Assembly: GCA_025677825.1 (NCBI GenBank)
Contig: JAIXMO010000021.1
Span: forward strand, 248,001-312,000
Direction: 5' to 3'
DNA: 64,000 nucleotides
Source of the DNA: Helicostylum pulchrum
Taxonomy: Eukaryota; Mucoromycota; Mucoromycetes; Mucorales; Mucoraceae
The stretch's first letter is position 1; each line of letters starts with the position of its first letter. The translations under genes were made by a program, and so were the position numbers. The notes under the pieces are model-generated. The model was not told where the DNA came from. It made no database searches and saw nothing but the letters and a program-made list of their open reading frames with translations. Shown here one piece after another: positions 38,717 to 49,854 of this stretch.

Positions 38717-40202
38717 CAGAAATCTTTGGAAGATAAAAATTTATCTTCAAACACGTAAACTCCGTGTTATTTACTTCCATCGAATTGATATATTATTTCC
38801 GTTTTCTGTATACCTCTAGAGAAAACACATATAAATAAGAATTTTGGGGTTATAAGGAAACCCGATTAATAAACTATCCATCAATTCGACAAATATTTGA
38901 ACGTATGACTGACGCAAAATTCAGTCTCAATGGACACATGCTAAGGCCAATTATAATAATAACTCGGCTTCTTCGTTCGATAAAATCTGGTATGATGGGT
39001 TTTACTAAAGATCAAACTACTAACGTGAACTTTGGTTTTGTGTGTTTTGTATGACAGTTACAGGAATTCTTAGATTGGCAAAGTCCGTTCTATAATAGAT
39101 TATTTTAAGTAGATTGTATTTCTTATCAACGCTTCAGATAATAGCTACTGTGGTACATGTTACAAAGACTGAACAATACTAATTAAATTTCGATTATTGA
39201 CGATAAAATTATGCAAATTCCTAATTTTACATATCTTTTCCCTTTAGTTTTTTTTTTTACTGGTTAAAGTACGAGAACATACTAACATCTTCCCGTTGTT
39301 TTTAAACTTTAAAAAAAAATTACACAGGATAATTTTAAATAGTCTTTCCGGGCCTATTCGAATAACAACATAGTCATTTGTTCTGATATAAAGCTCGTGC
39401 CAGAACCCTATATAAAGATTTAAGGTTAAATCTTGTTTCTGTAGCAGCTAGAATATATAATACAAATGTTACATAACGAAGAAACCAAGATGGCGGACAC
39501 ACGTTTTGTCCGACTAACGTAAATGTACCACATAATATTCGTCAAATTAGAATTACGATAAATTTCCAGCGCTAAGTACAAAGAAATATATCTTTCATGT
39601 GAGAGTATTATTACGTATTAAATTGTTATAATAGCCAGATGTTTTATTTACACGCGATCGTAACATTCACTAAAGTCCCATGTCTTTGCGTGCCACCAAC
39701 CCTTTCTTTTGATATATGATGAGGTATTATTTACTAATTAGATTGTATCAGTATTTATAATGCTAATTCTAACGCTTTATTAAACCGAAGCACAAAATTT
39801 ATTCGGCCCAATCCGGTTTATTTGCCAAGGTGTTTCGAAACATACTGATTTCTATATAGAAAATAACAGGGTGTGTTCCACATGTTAGAGTGATGCAATA
39901 ACGAAGGTATAGACCAAAGAGCTACTATAATTTACTTCGAGTTATTTTAGCCTAGATTTATTTCCTTACATCCTTAATGCTTGCCCAATTGCAGGAGATT
40001 GACAGAACGGTAACGTTACACTACTCCCAACTAAGCAACAATTGGGCCTATGTGAATAAATAAGCATCCATGCGCACAGCTAAAGAAAGATCATCACATC
40101 GAAATATCTAAATAACAATACATTAATAAGGAAGTCACAAATTATTTATGTTGATCCGTAAAACGTGACTTTGGCGGTTTTCTATTTTATTTTATTTTTT
40201 AC

Positions 40203-40433
40203 TTGTCAGTTGACAAATTGATACTTCTCAAGTATATAAGGATCGTAAATCTTTATCTTTTTTTTTTTTATTTCTTTACCCCCTTTTTTTTTCCTTTTAA
40301 ACAACTCTTCATAACCAACCTTAGTGGTAAGATTTTTTAACCTTTTTTTATAATTTCTTTTTTTAACAAAACTATAAACTTTATAGCTGGTTCTTTATTT
40401 CAATAAATTAGTCTTTTTTTCTGAAAACTTAAA
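40203..40433 (+). promoter_or_regulatory. Orphan promoter-like segment with possible leader intron
   Basis: An inverted repeat TTGTCA-GT-TGACAA (40203-40216) precedes TATATAAG (40233-40240). Long pyrimidine-rich stretches follow (40258-40300), then a possible 5' splice site (CTTAGTG/GTAAGATT, near 40328) and 3' splice site (CTTTATAG, near 40386). This is the layout of a gene start, but no coding sequence follows on the plus strand. Instead the inverted Fanzor-type element begins. It may be a promoter cut off from its gene, or chance. Confidence 0.35.
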
Positions 40434-40452
40434 TGAGCAGTCAAAACTAATC

Positions 40453-41240
40453 AATGTATTTGAAGTTTGAAATAAAAGTTTGTCACTTACAATTTCGCTC
40501 AAGAAGCATCGCCTCTAGCCCTAAACCCGCTTCTTGTAAGGAAGGTGTTGGTATTGTGTTTAAATTCAGTATTGGATTGACTGATAATTGTTGCGAATTG
40601 GGGAAACGTTTGGTTGAATAATACTGTGGCCAGACCAGATAAACCGATTGCCATAGCGGAAACACTGTCTCTTGTTTGTACATTTTTGTTATTGCGTATG
40701 GAAACACAGACTTGATTATAACATATAAATACATCATTTATACTTTTCCGAATCAATTTCCCTTCACAATGACTCTTTGCTTGGATAAGATAAAGGATGG
40801 AAACAATAGATGCAAGTTTGGGACGTTTTATTTTCATTTGTTATGCATGTTGTAGTAGATTGACCATGTATCTTTTGTTTCCAAGTTCCACCATACCGAC
40901 AATGTCCTTTAACTGTTGAACCGACACCGGTTCCTCTATCTCTAATAAGCATAGCAAGATGCTTCTTGCCCTCCTTCATCCCCTTTCTTTCTTTAGTACA
41001 TAAACGGTGTCGAAATTTGTAATCCAAAATTTCGATTTTTCGTTTTGCTGAAGCTTTTTTTTTTTTGGATCCATAAAAGTTGCGAAGCTGCTCTCGGCTA
41101 GCTATTTGCTCTCTATATGCTCTCTCTGTTTATTGTACCGTGATTACTTCGGAAAAGCTATTTTCTGCGAGGTTCGTTTCGATTTGTGTGATCAACTTCC
41201 CTACACCAGTCGTCCTCTGCTCTCTTTCGAGTTTTCTTCT
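40453..41240 (-). repeat. Inverted repeat arm, left
   Basis: This 788-bp arm is contiguous with the upstream reading frames of the dead nuclease gene, so it is the original copy. It pairs with 43312-44091. In the stretches compared base by base I found only a handful of differences (for example at the GDRG/RDRG codon, a T/C nearby, and one base just after the stop), so identity is about 99%. It encodes the RuvC-II, zinc-ribbon and RuvC-III part of the gene. Confidence 0.92.
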
Positions 41241-43206
41241 CAGTCGCCAATGTCCACCACCGAAATATATATCACCTGAATCGACAGTACGAGGCTTAGG
41301 CAAAAGGATAAACGGAAGCTCTTCGGCATTATCGGTAGGTTCGTGAGTGTCAGCTAGAGGAATATACCTATTGTGTAATCTTAAAAGTGATAGCTAAACC
41401 TTTCAAGATTTAAAGGAACGGTTTCAGTCATTTTTACTATTCCATTATCGGTGCCAGAGAACGAAAAGTTACGATCAATTTCTTCAGGATTATTGTGTAG
41501 CTGTATATGTCCCGCCTTAGCTATGAATGGCTTTTTATCAATCATACGGCGATTATTAGTAGGTTCAGTTGTAATGTTGCGTTGCGAATTTCTATGTTGC
41601 ATTGCCAATCGACAGGTGAAATGACGATAACGAGCATCTGATAACCTTTTTTTTAATATGGTAGAGTGTTTGGTGCGCAACTTGTCTGTTAGTTTTCAAT
41701 TGTTCGATCGAATTATATATTTGATCGTTTCGGACACTTTAATCTTGAGCTAAAGGACGCACGTGAGACCAATGTCATTTTAAATTGATAATCGCTTGAC
41801 CAAAATCTCTATTTTTGATAACTAAAGCTTGTCTCTTTAGGCTTTGCGCGGCTTCATTGATTACTTGTTTAATATTGTCAATTTCAGTACGTAATGTAGC
41901 ATCATCTGTCAGTTGTCGTTGTCGAATATCTCCCCAGGGAATATTATTGTTTAATTCCTTTTTCTTTGTATTGGGAATTACCAGTGATTTATTTTTCTTC
42001 GTAACCATAGTATTGACGTACTTCATACCAGGCAATATAGTTATATTATGAGCAAAATTTAAACGATGTGAACGACATACTCTTTCGATACTTGATCTGT
42101 CGAAAAAAGAATTAAAAACAGCATCTTTACAAGATTGAACAATTATGTCGGAATCAATAAACTCTCCTCTAAAATCAAAAATTCGAAACTGGTTATCACC
42201 GGATGCGCGAAATAAGCGGTAGATAGACGTACTATCTATTCTCAAGCTATTTTGTTGGGTAGCAGGTTGTGGGCATACTTTTGCCATAAAACGAGAGTAC
42301 CAACAACATCGTAACAAATCATTTGCTAGAATCACAAAAGGCAGTATATAAACGACCAAATAGCGCTTATCTTTCGGTGGCATATACACAATCAGTGAGT
42401 TATACAGCAAAATGCAAACACGAATCTCTTGATCATTTAATTCAGGGCCTAATTCTGTAAAACTTCCTCTGTAACTTGCTCCCTATTCTCAGCACTGTGA
42501 ATCATCGTCTTTAAGTAGCCCTTTATCTGGCTTATTCTTCTTCGTGTTAAGTCTGTTGATTTATTTTCGGTCATTTCTTCTTGTAAAATTTCCTCTGTAG
42601 CCATATAGGATGTAGCTTCTTCAAGAACCAACGGAACGTTATTTCAGATATCACCTTCAGCTACAGGTCTGGTTTCCCTCTAAAAAATTAGTAGATCATG
42701 TGAGTATTACTGTACATTAACCAGATTTTAAATGTAATAGTTATATCATACCGTGGCTGCAATATTCTCTTGATATAATCTGATCCTTTCGTGACGTCCT
42801 CTAATTTTGTCTTGCCATTTTTGATTAGGGTTTCTTGCCTTTTTTGACTCATACTTTTTTATTTTATAATATTCATCACGAATTATCATACGACGACAGT
42901 TATGAGAAAGTTTACCAAGTCTGATGTTTGTTTCGTCATACATTCTTTCATTGCGATTATTTTGAGCTTCTGCTTTTTTTGGATTCGACGAAAGAAGCGT
43001 ACGCCTGATGTCTTATTGGGGCCAAATGAACTTTCAATAAAACATCTAGTAGCCTGTTTAAAATCTTGTAGAAAATAGTCCTTTTTTTTCCAAATATTTT
43101 CAAAATTCGTAATATACTGAGTAAGTGATATTCTCAGCAATGGACGAGGAGCTGTGTTCGCATCAGAAAATAACTGTTTAGTAGACTCCGGAACATAATT
43201 ATTCAA
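40483..43206 (-). pseudogene. Dead RuvC/TnpB-like (Fanzor-type) nuclease, subfamily 2
   Basis: Fragments in consecutive positions but changing frames: 43206-42886, 42943-42746, 42631-42449, 42410-41775, 41680-41381, about 41375-41080, 41027-40764 and 40837-40499. The helical N-terminal half matches the other element (DSTSIYRLF and ITILPGMKY here against DTTTLYALV and IHILPGLKT at 58.8 kb). RuvC-I candidate: FSGTDNGIVKM (Asp codon near 41447). A GDRG-type block reads RDRGTGVGS here. RuvC-II: CITNENKTSQTC (Glu near 40833), with the first zinc-ribbon pair TCIYC. The second pair FICYNQVC and RuvC-III TRDSVSAMAIG (Asp near 40669) sit in another frame. At least one stop (in VITVQ-stop) and one frameshift break it. 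Family: transposon-encoded eukaryotic TnpB homologues, RNA-guided DNA nucleases. The assignment is by motif order only. Confidence 0.66.
40500..40536 (-). other. Hairpin at the 3' end of the subfamily-2 gene
   Basis: CAAGAAGC at 40500-40507 pairs perfectly with GCTTCTTG at 40529-40536, around a 21-nt loop, overlapping the last codons of the dead gene. The same hairpin is present in the right arm (44008-44044). It could be part of a guide-RNA scaffold or a chance palindrome. Confidence 0.3.
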
Positions 43207-43311
43207 TTCTGTTTGAAGCGAGTGTGAATTTATTGTTTCTTATTTCGTTCCACGTAACCCAAAAAAAAAAAGAGTTGAATATAGAATCAAAATGTTGTTT
43301 CGAAAAAAAAA

Positions 43312-44091
43312 CTCGAAAGAGAGAAGAGGACGACTGGTGTAGGGAAGTTGATCACACAAATCGAAACGAACCTCGCAGAAAATAGCTTTTCCGAAGTAAT
43401 CACGGTACAATAAACAGAGAGAGCATATAGAGAGCAAATAGCTAGCCGAGAGCAGCTTCGCAACTTTTATGGATCCAAAAAAAAAAAAAGCTTCAGCAAA
43501 ACGAAAAATCGAAATTTTGGATTACAAATTTCGACACCGTTTATGTACTAAAGAAAGAAAGGGGATGAAGGAGGGTAAGAAGCATCTTGCTATGCTTATT
43601 GGAGATAGAGGAACCGGTGTCGGTTCAACAGTTAAAGGACATTGTCGGTATGGTGGAACTTGGAAACAAAAGATACATGGTCAATCTACTACAACATGCA
43701 TAACAAATGAAAATAAAACGTCCCAAACTTGCATCTATTGTTTCCATCCTTTATCTTATCCAAGCAAAGAGTCATTGTGAAGGGAAATTGATTCGGAAAA
43801 GTATAAATGATGTATTTATATGTTATAATCAAGTCTGTGTTTCCATACGCAATAACAAAAATGTACAAACAAGAGACAGTGTTTCCGCTATGGCAATCGG
43901 TTTATCTGGTCTGGCCACAGTATTATTCAACCAAACGTTTCCCCAATTCGCAACAATTATCAGTCAATCCAATACTGAATTTAAACACAATACCAACACC
44001 TTCCTTACAAGAAGCGGGTTTAGGGCTAGAGGCGATGCTTCTTGAGCGAAATTGTAAATGACAAACTTTTATTTCAAACTTCAAATACATA
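43312..44091 (+). repeat. Inverted repeat arm, right (duplicate)
   Basis: Reverse-complement copy of the left arm. It starts at ACTCGAAAGAGAG, where homology to the gene interior begins abruptly, and ends at AAATACAT. It contains the frames 43469-43780 (MDPKKKKASAKRKIEILDY, GDRGTGVGS, TNENKTSQTCIYC) and 43707-44045 (TRDSVSAMAIGLSGL). These are the same two overlapping frames as in the left arm, so the frameshift between them predates the duplication. Confidence 0.92.
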
Positions 44092-44112
44092 ATTAACTAA
44101 TTTGTGACTCCC

Positions 44113-44401
44113 TTATATTGTTATTTAGATGTTTCGCCAGCAGTTTGTACCTGCATCAGGCTATTTTATTTTTGTTTCAGCTCCCAATCAGCAACGCATT
44201 ACTGTTTTTGGTTACTTACTTCATTCCTCGGAATTGTTAAATTTTCTTTTCTCTTATTTTCCACTTTAAAAAATATTTCTTTTTTGAAGTTACATAAAAA
44301 AAAAGTTTATTTTCTTTAGAGAAAAATAAATATGTAGGATAAAAAAAAGATAAGATAAATAATTAATAAAGAACAAATGTAGATAAGAAAAAGAAAATAT
44401 C
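44113..44401. other. Spacer between element 2 and ABCC gene
   Basis: Contains a short plus-strand frame 44129-44272 (MFRQQFVPASGYFIFV...) just after a possible 3' splice site (TTATTTAG). Nothing in it is recognisable. The AT-rich end holds the 3' region of the transporter gene. Confidence 0.35.
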
Positions 44402-47400
44402 TTATTCAGTGAGGCCTGCTTCTTTAGCCATGGAATAGAACATTGATTCTTTATCTTGTAAAAGTTTTGTGGGAGATTCAAATTCAGCAATAGAGCCCTT
44501 GTCTAATACAAGAATTCGGTCCGAATCTAAGACAGTGTTGATTCTATGAGCAATGGTAAGAATAGTACAGTTAGTGAATTGACGACGAATAGTCTCTTGA
44601 ATAATAGAGTCAGTTTCAACATCGATAGCAGCGGTGGCTTCATCAAGTACAAGAATAGTTGTTTTACGAAGAAGGGCACGAGCCAAACAAATCAATTGAC
44701 GTTGACCAACTGAGAAGTTTTCACCACCTTCAAGAACAATAGCGTTTAATTTACCATCCATCTTGGTGATATATTCACTGAGATGAGAATGTTGTAAAGC
44801 TTGCCAGAGCTCAGCATCATCGTGAGTACCAAAAGGATCCAAGTTCTCTCTGACAGTACCAGCAAACAAGACAGGATCTTGAGGAATGATAGTAAGACGA
44901 GAACGAAGATCGAATAAACGAAGACTAGAAATATCAACACCATCAATAAAGATAGAGCCCTTGGCAGCTTCAACAATACGGAACAAACTCAAACTCAAGG
45001 AACTCTTACCAGCACCGGTACGACCAATGATACCAATCTTTTCTCTAGGAGCAACAGTGAACGATAAATCACGTAAAGCAAGGTCCAATCCAGGACGATA
45101 ACGAGTAGCATAGTCACGGAATTCAATTAAACCCTTTTCAGGCCACATGGGACTAACACCACGAACGGCGTTATACTTTTCGGTGGGTAAGTCGATATAT
45201 TCCTTGATACGTTCAACCGAGACAACGTTAGTTTCGATTTCACAGTACGAACGGATAACCCAGTTCAAAGCTTGAGTGACATTCAAAGCATAAGAAACAG
45301 AAAGACCAACTAAACCAGCGTCAATACGGGAAGAACTATAAAGGACACCGAGAACGGCGAATAATGCGGCGGCCAAGATAATAATGGAACCCAAAAATTC
45401 AAGACGAACAGCGAGCCAACGGTTACAAGAAATGGAGGGGAAATAAGCTCTTTGGTTATCGTCTAATTTACCTTCATTTTCAAACATGAATCTGTTTTGT
45501 TGTTCGTAAGCACGAATAGTAGAGACACCAGAAATAGTTTCTTGGAAATGAGAGTAAATGGGACTTTTACCGATGGAATCCAAACGTTTCAATTCACGAG
45601 AAGTAGCGAGGTAATAACGTTGAACATAAACATAAATAAACCCAAGAGGGATAACTACAATAACGAAAAGTGGAGTGGAGAATGCAATGATGCCAATAGT
45701 AGAGACGACAGAGAAAAGAACACGGAAATAACCATTGAAGGTTCTAGGTAAGACCTCATCGACTGTATGTTGATCCTTACTGAAACGATTCAAAATTCTA
45801 CCTAAAGGTGTAGTATCAAAGAAGGACATGGGAGAACGTACAATAGTTTCCAACATTTGAGAATGTAAAACACGAGCAGAACGAATAGCACAGTAAACCC
45901 AAAGAACAAGAGTTTGAACCATAGCAAATAAAGTAGAAGCCCAACCGATAAGAGCATAAATACCAAGATAGAACCAAATATTGTCGTTAGAACCTTGGCT
46001 TTGGTTTTGAGAAGACCAATATTTCAGCCACAAGTTAGTACCAACTTGGGCTAATTGAGCGAGAACGATTAATGTAAGTACAGCGATAACACCGTAGGTA
46101 GAACAAGATTTTGCGTATTGCTTATATACATCCCAAGTAACACTACCCTTGGCGCTTTCTTCAACAGTAATCAAACGATCAGTCTCGCCATTCATGGCCT
46201 TTCCGTATTTATGTAGAGAGACAAGAGAAGCACGACGTAAAGTTTTCGCACTCATAGCAGAGACATCACTATTCAAACGTTGGCGACGGTTACGTAAGGT
46301 AGCATCCTCTTCACGAGGAATTAATTCAATAGAAGCAGTGTCAGACTGAGGAACTTCTTCTTCAGAAATTTCAATAGTTCCTTCAAAGGAAACTTCATCT
46401 TCGGAGGTGGATCTACTGGCAGTTTGATTACCGAAATCGTTAATAAGAGCATAAAGTTCGGACTTTTGACTCATCAAATCAGCATAGGTACCGCTCAAAG
46501 CAACTTGACCATCACGTAACATAACAACATGGTCAATACGAGGTAAATAAGAGATACCATGGGTAACGAGAACACGAGCCTTATTTTTCAATATACCTTC
46601 AGGGCCAATGACATGGTCAAAGATATGACGACCGACGTGAGCATCAACAGCACTGAGAGGGTCATCCAACAAGTAAATATCAGCACGAGCGTAAATAGCT
46701 CTGGCAAGAGAAACACGAGCCTTTTGACCTCCAGACAAGTTAATACCACGTTCACCAATTTCAGTTTGATCACCACCATTTAAAATAGCAATATCACTCT
46801 TTAATGAACAAGCTTCCAAGACACGGTCATAAAATTGAGGATCCCAACGATGACCAAAGACAATGTTATCACGCAAAGAAGCATTCATAACCCAAGGTTG
46901 TTGAGGAACATAGGCAACGGAACCGCGCAAGATAACATCACCTTGCAACTTACAGGTATCACCAAGTAAAGCACTGATCAAAGAAGATTTACCAGAACCA
47001 ACACGACCAACAACAGCTGTTACTTCACCCTTACGAACTTTAAGGTTAATATTACTTAAGACGGAAGTAGGATCTTCCATGGACCACTTGAATTCACCAT
47101 TGTTGATTTCAACAAGTGGCGTTTCATCAGTGTAAGAGGAATCGTTACGATAATCAGAACGGGTGACAGCATTACGATCGATTTCTTGAGAGGAAAGATA
47201 TTTTTCAATACGGTAAAGAGAAACGGAAGCTTCGATGGTAGAAGTGATGACGTTAGGGAAGACAGTGAGAGGGAATTGTAAGAGACCAAAGAGAGCAATA
47301 GCAACGAAAGCAATATCACTAGTCAAAGGACTATCTGAGATAAAAACGTAAACAGCAAAAGTAGAAAGAGAGACCAAGAAAGGAATGGAAGTCCAAGTAA

Positions 47401-49602
47401 AGTTTTGAACAGCAGAAAGAACACCAATCTTTTTCAATGTAGCTAATTCCAAATCGTTACGAATAAAACTAATCTTTTCCAAGAAGGGAGATTCCCAAGC
47501 GTATAATTTGATAACACGGATACCGTTTAAGATTTCGTTCATCAACTTGACTCTTGCATCCTTATTACCCATTTGAGTTTTTTGGTATGTACGCATTTTA
47601 CGAGCGATATAGGTGTTTAAAGGAATGGCAAGGATAAGGATACCTACACCAGCACCAATACTAGGACCCATTGTGTTGTATAAGAAGAACAATGCAATAA
47701 TAATTTGCAAAGGACCACTCCAGACTATATGAGGTTTAAAACTATTAGTTGAAATTTGGTCTATTTTGTTACGAGTGCACTTACCAATATGGAAATAAGT
47801 ACATAAATCCATTAATCTTTGAGCATCAACACTCATGTGATTTACAATCTATTACAAAATTTTGTTAATAATCAGATGTTTAAAATAATAAACAAACAAA
47901 ATTACCTCTCCCACAGTAGACTTTTGACGACTAGCATTACTCAAGACTAAAGTCTTTTGGTAAATGGAAGTAACAAGAGCAGCACGAAGACGCATACCAG
48001 TCATAAAACAACGTTGAAAATATTGATGAAGGAACATAGTTTGACAGATGGCTGTAAAGAACATTCCAATAGCGATCATAACACCTCGGTAAGCGGGTTG
48101 AGGTTCATCCGAATTGTAACTAGTAACCCATTTCATCAATTGCTTGAGAAGTAAAGGTTGAGTGAATTGTAAGATATCTTGAAGTGCTTTGAAAAGCTAC
48201 AAAATATATAATTAGTTTTCGATTTATATTTATATTTATATTTATAAAAAAAAAAACTTACAGCAGCCAAGAAAAATGGACCACCCAAAGTCTTTACAAG
48301 AGCACGTAAAAGAGAAGGCCTAATATAATACAATAAGTAAGTCACCCAAGACTAATAAGCAATAATAATAAAAATTCGCTTACTTTTCTTTATTCATTTC
48401 TTGTTGCCAGTTATGTTGGAATTTTGCACCTACAATTGCTGACTGATCGTCTGATTTGAGGTTCCTAGAATATTCCACAATATTAGTTTTTTTTTCTATT
48501 CCGCCACTGATTATTAATTCGCTTACCATAAATCATCCATAACTAAAGGTTTTTGGTAACCCAATCTCATCAAAGGAGTCATCCAACTAAATGTCAATCT
48601 ACCAAAAATGTTTGTTTTTTCTTCGGGCGAATCAAGCTAAAAAGAAATATTACTAAAAGAGTCACGATATAAAACGTTTTCATTGTTACTTACTTCATCT
48701 TCATCAAGCATAATATATTGTGTCTTGGGTCTATCCATATTTTCCAAGCCAAAAATAGTAAAAGACAATGTGTAACTTAAAGCAAATAATGCGAATTGGA
48801 TAGCACTTGTCTCATATTCGTGATTCATGATGCGAGTACGCAATTTGACGCCATCGACAATCAATACAAAAAGCCAGAAAAATAATAAAACGGCGGATGA
48901 AACACGGTTACGCGTATATTCGAGATGATGCAATCCAATTACAAAGATCTACAAATAACAAATAAATGCGTGTTCGAAATAACGCTTTAAAAGAAAAAAA
49001 AAGAACTTACCATGACTAAAATTGTAATACCCTGAGATAAGATTTGAGCATTAGCAATCCATTCGGCTCCAGTATCCAAAATAGAAAAGACAAAAATTGA
49101 GATTGAAGTAAGCAGGAGTAATAATAAGGTTGACTTCAAAAAAAAAGTATACTATCAGCTTTCTGTGATTCTTTCAGGGTTAATAATTTCCACTTACCAT
49201 TTTCGCAAAGTAAAGCCAGTTTCTAGTCATGTCTGTTGATAAATATTCTCTCTTTGACAAGATCCAAATTCTAACCATACCAGCTACTAAGATAAATAAA
49301 TATGGCACTGCGGTAATTACACTAATAAACATCTATTTAGATATACAATCATTATGCCATATATATATATATATATATATAAAGGGCTTTACTTACGTGT
49401 CTTCAAAGCAAGGTGTAAAATCTGGAATTCTGTATTCTGAGTAAGGACCCTAATATTATACATATAATAAAGTTAAATAGTCTTTCTCGCTTTTAAATAA
49501 AAACAGTCAACTTACAAAGCCTTCTGGATTTTTACACATACCTACCCAAGGTTGTTCCCTTAAGGTAGGTTGGTAGTTTACTACCCACTGGTTTGTTTCC
49601 AT
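44402..49602 (-). CDS. ABCC-type full-length ABC transporter (MRP/Ycf1-like)
   Basis: About eleven exons give roughly 1,500 residues. The first exon starts METNQWVVNYQPTLREQPWVG. An N-terminal TMD0-like set of hydrophobic helices is spread over small exons at 47.9-49.4 kb. TMD1 and NBD1 follow (Walker A GRVGSGKSS, signature LSGGQKARVSLARA, Walker B YLLDDPLSAVD), then a Ser/acid-rich linker, TMD2 and NBD2 (GRTGAGKSS, FSVGQRQLICLARA, ILVLDEATAAID). NBD1 has the Asp in place of the catalytic Glu after Walker B, as is typical of ABCC proteins. A 60-nt intron near 47.73-47.78 kb is stop-free in frame, so naive translation inserts about 20 extra residues (GKCTRNKIDQ...). Family role: export of glutathione conjugates or metals into the vacuole or out of the cell; the substrate is not predictable here. 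Confidence 0.94.
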
Positions 49603-49854
49603 TAGTAACAAGTTAGAGGATAGAAAAATGAGGAAAAATAATTTACAATAGGAAAAAACAAAAAAAGATCTTTTTTTTTTTTACGTTTTATAAACTGTTT
49701 GAAAAAAAGTATTATTAATGATAACCGTCACGGAAAAGGGCTTCGGAAAAAAATATTTTCCCAAATGGGTAAGGAAATACGTAAACTGCTTAATAAAGAG
49801 TTTTTGGGAGGTCTTTAAAAAAAACTTTCTTTTGTATATACACATCTCTACAAT

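Larger units (their letters stand above)
31998..40202. other. 8.2-kb gene desert of AT-rich decayed DNA
   Basis: I find no credible protein gene between SHMT and the orphan promoter-like segment. The longest frames (for example 32541-32852, 34749-35108, 35822-36148) are about 100-120 codons, rich in Phe, Ile and Tyr, with no motifs. Homopolymer runs are frequent (A run near 36628-36657; A run near 37259-37278). Local exceptions are the short proline-rich frame at 34366-34476, a tRNA-like 21-mer near 36466-36486, and the 9-bp-period tract at 38604-38716, each listed separately. The region could be old transposon debris, regulatory or centromeric DNA. Confidence 0.55.
40434..44112. mobile_element. 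Fanzor-type element 2 with large inverted duplication
   Basis: A 3.7-kb structure consisting of two near-identical inverted arms (about 40453-41240 and 43312-44091) around a 2.07-kb centre. The centre and left arm together form one degenerate minus-strand gene of RuvC/TnpB-like type. The right arm is an inverted extra copy of its 3' half placed upstream of its 5' end. Beyond the arms, similarity fades out over roughly 20 bp on each side (GAGCAGTCAAAACTAATC against the reverse complement of 44092-44112). I see no convincing target-site duplication. The ABCC transporter begins 290 bp to the right. Confidence 0.7.

Noticed and set aside
40434..44112. Possibility that the inverted arms are ordinary transposon TIRs
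   Set aside because: The left arm is contiguous coding sequence of the central gene, and the right arm is an extra copy of the gene's 3' half. It is therefore a partial inverted duplication rather than a pair of terminal repeats.
47727..47785. Extra ~20-residue segment in the ABCC protein before TMD1 helices (GKCTRNKIDQ...)
   Set aside because: It is bounded by GT and AG, is 60 nt long and interrupts a conserved ABCC block (YFHI / VWSGPLQ), so it is a stop-free intron rather than an insertion.
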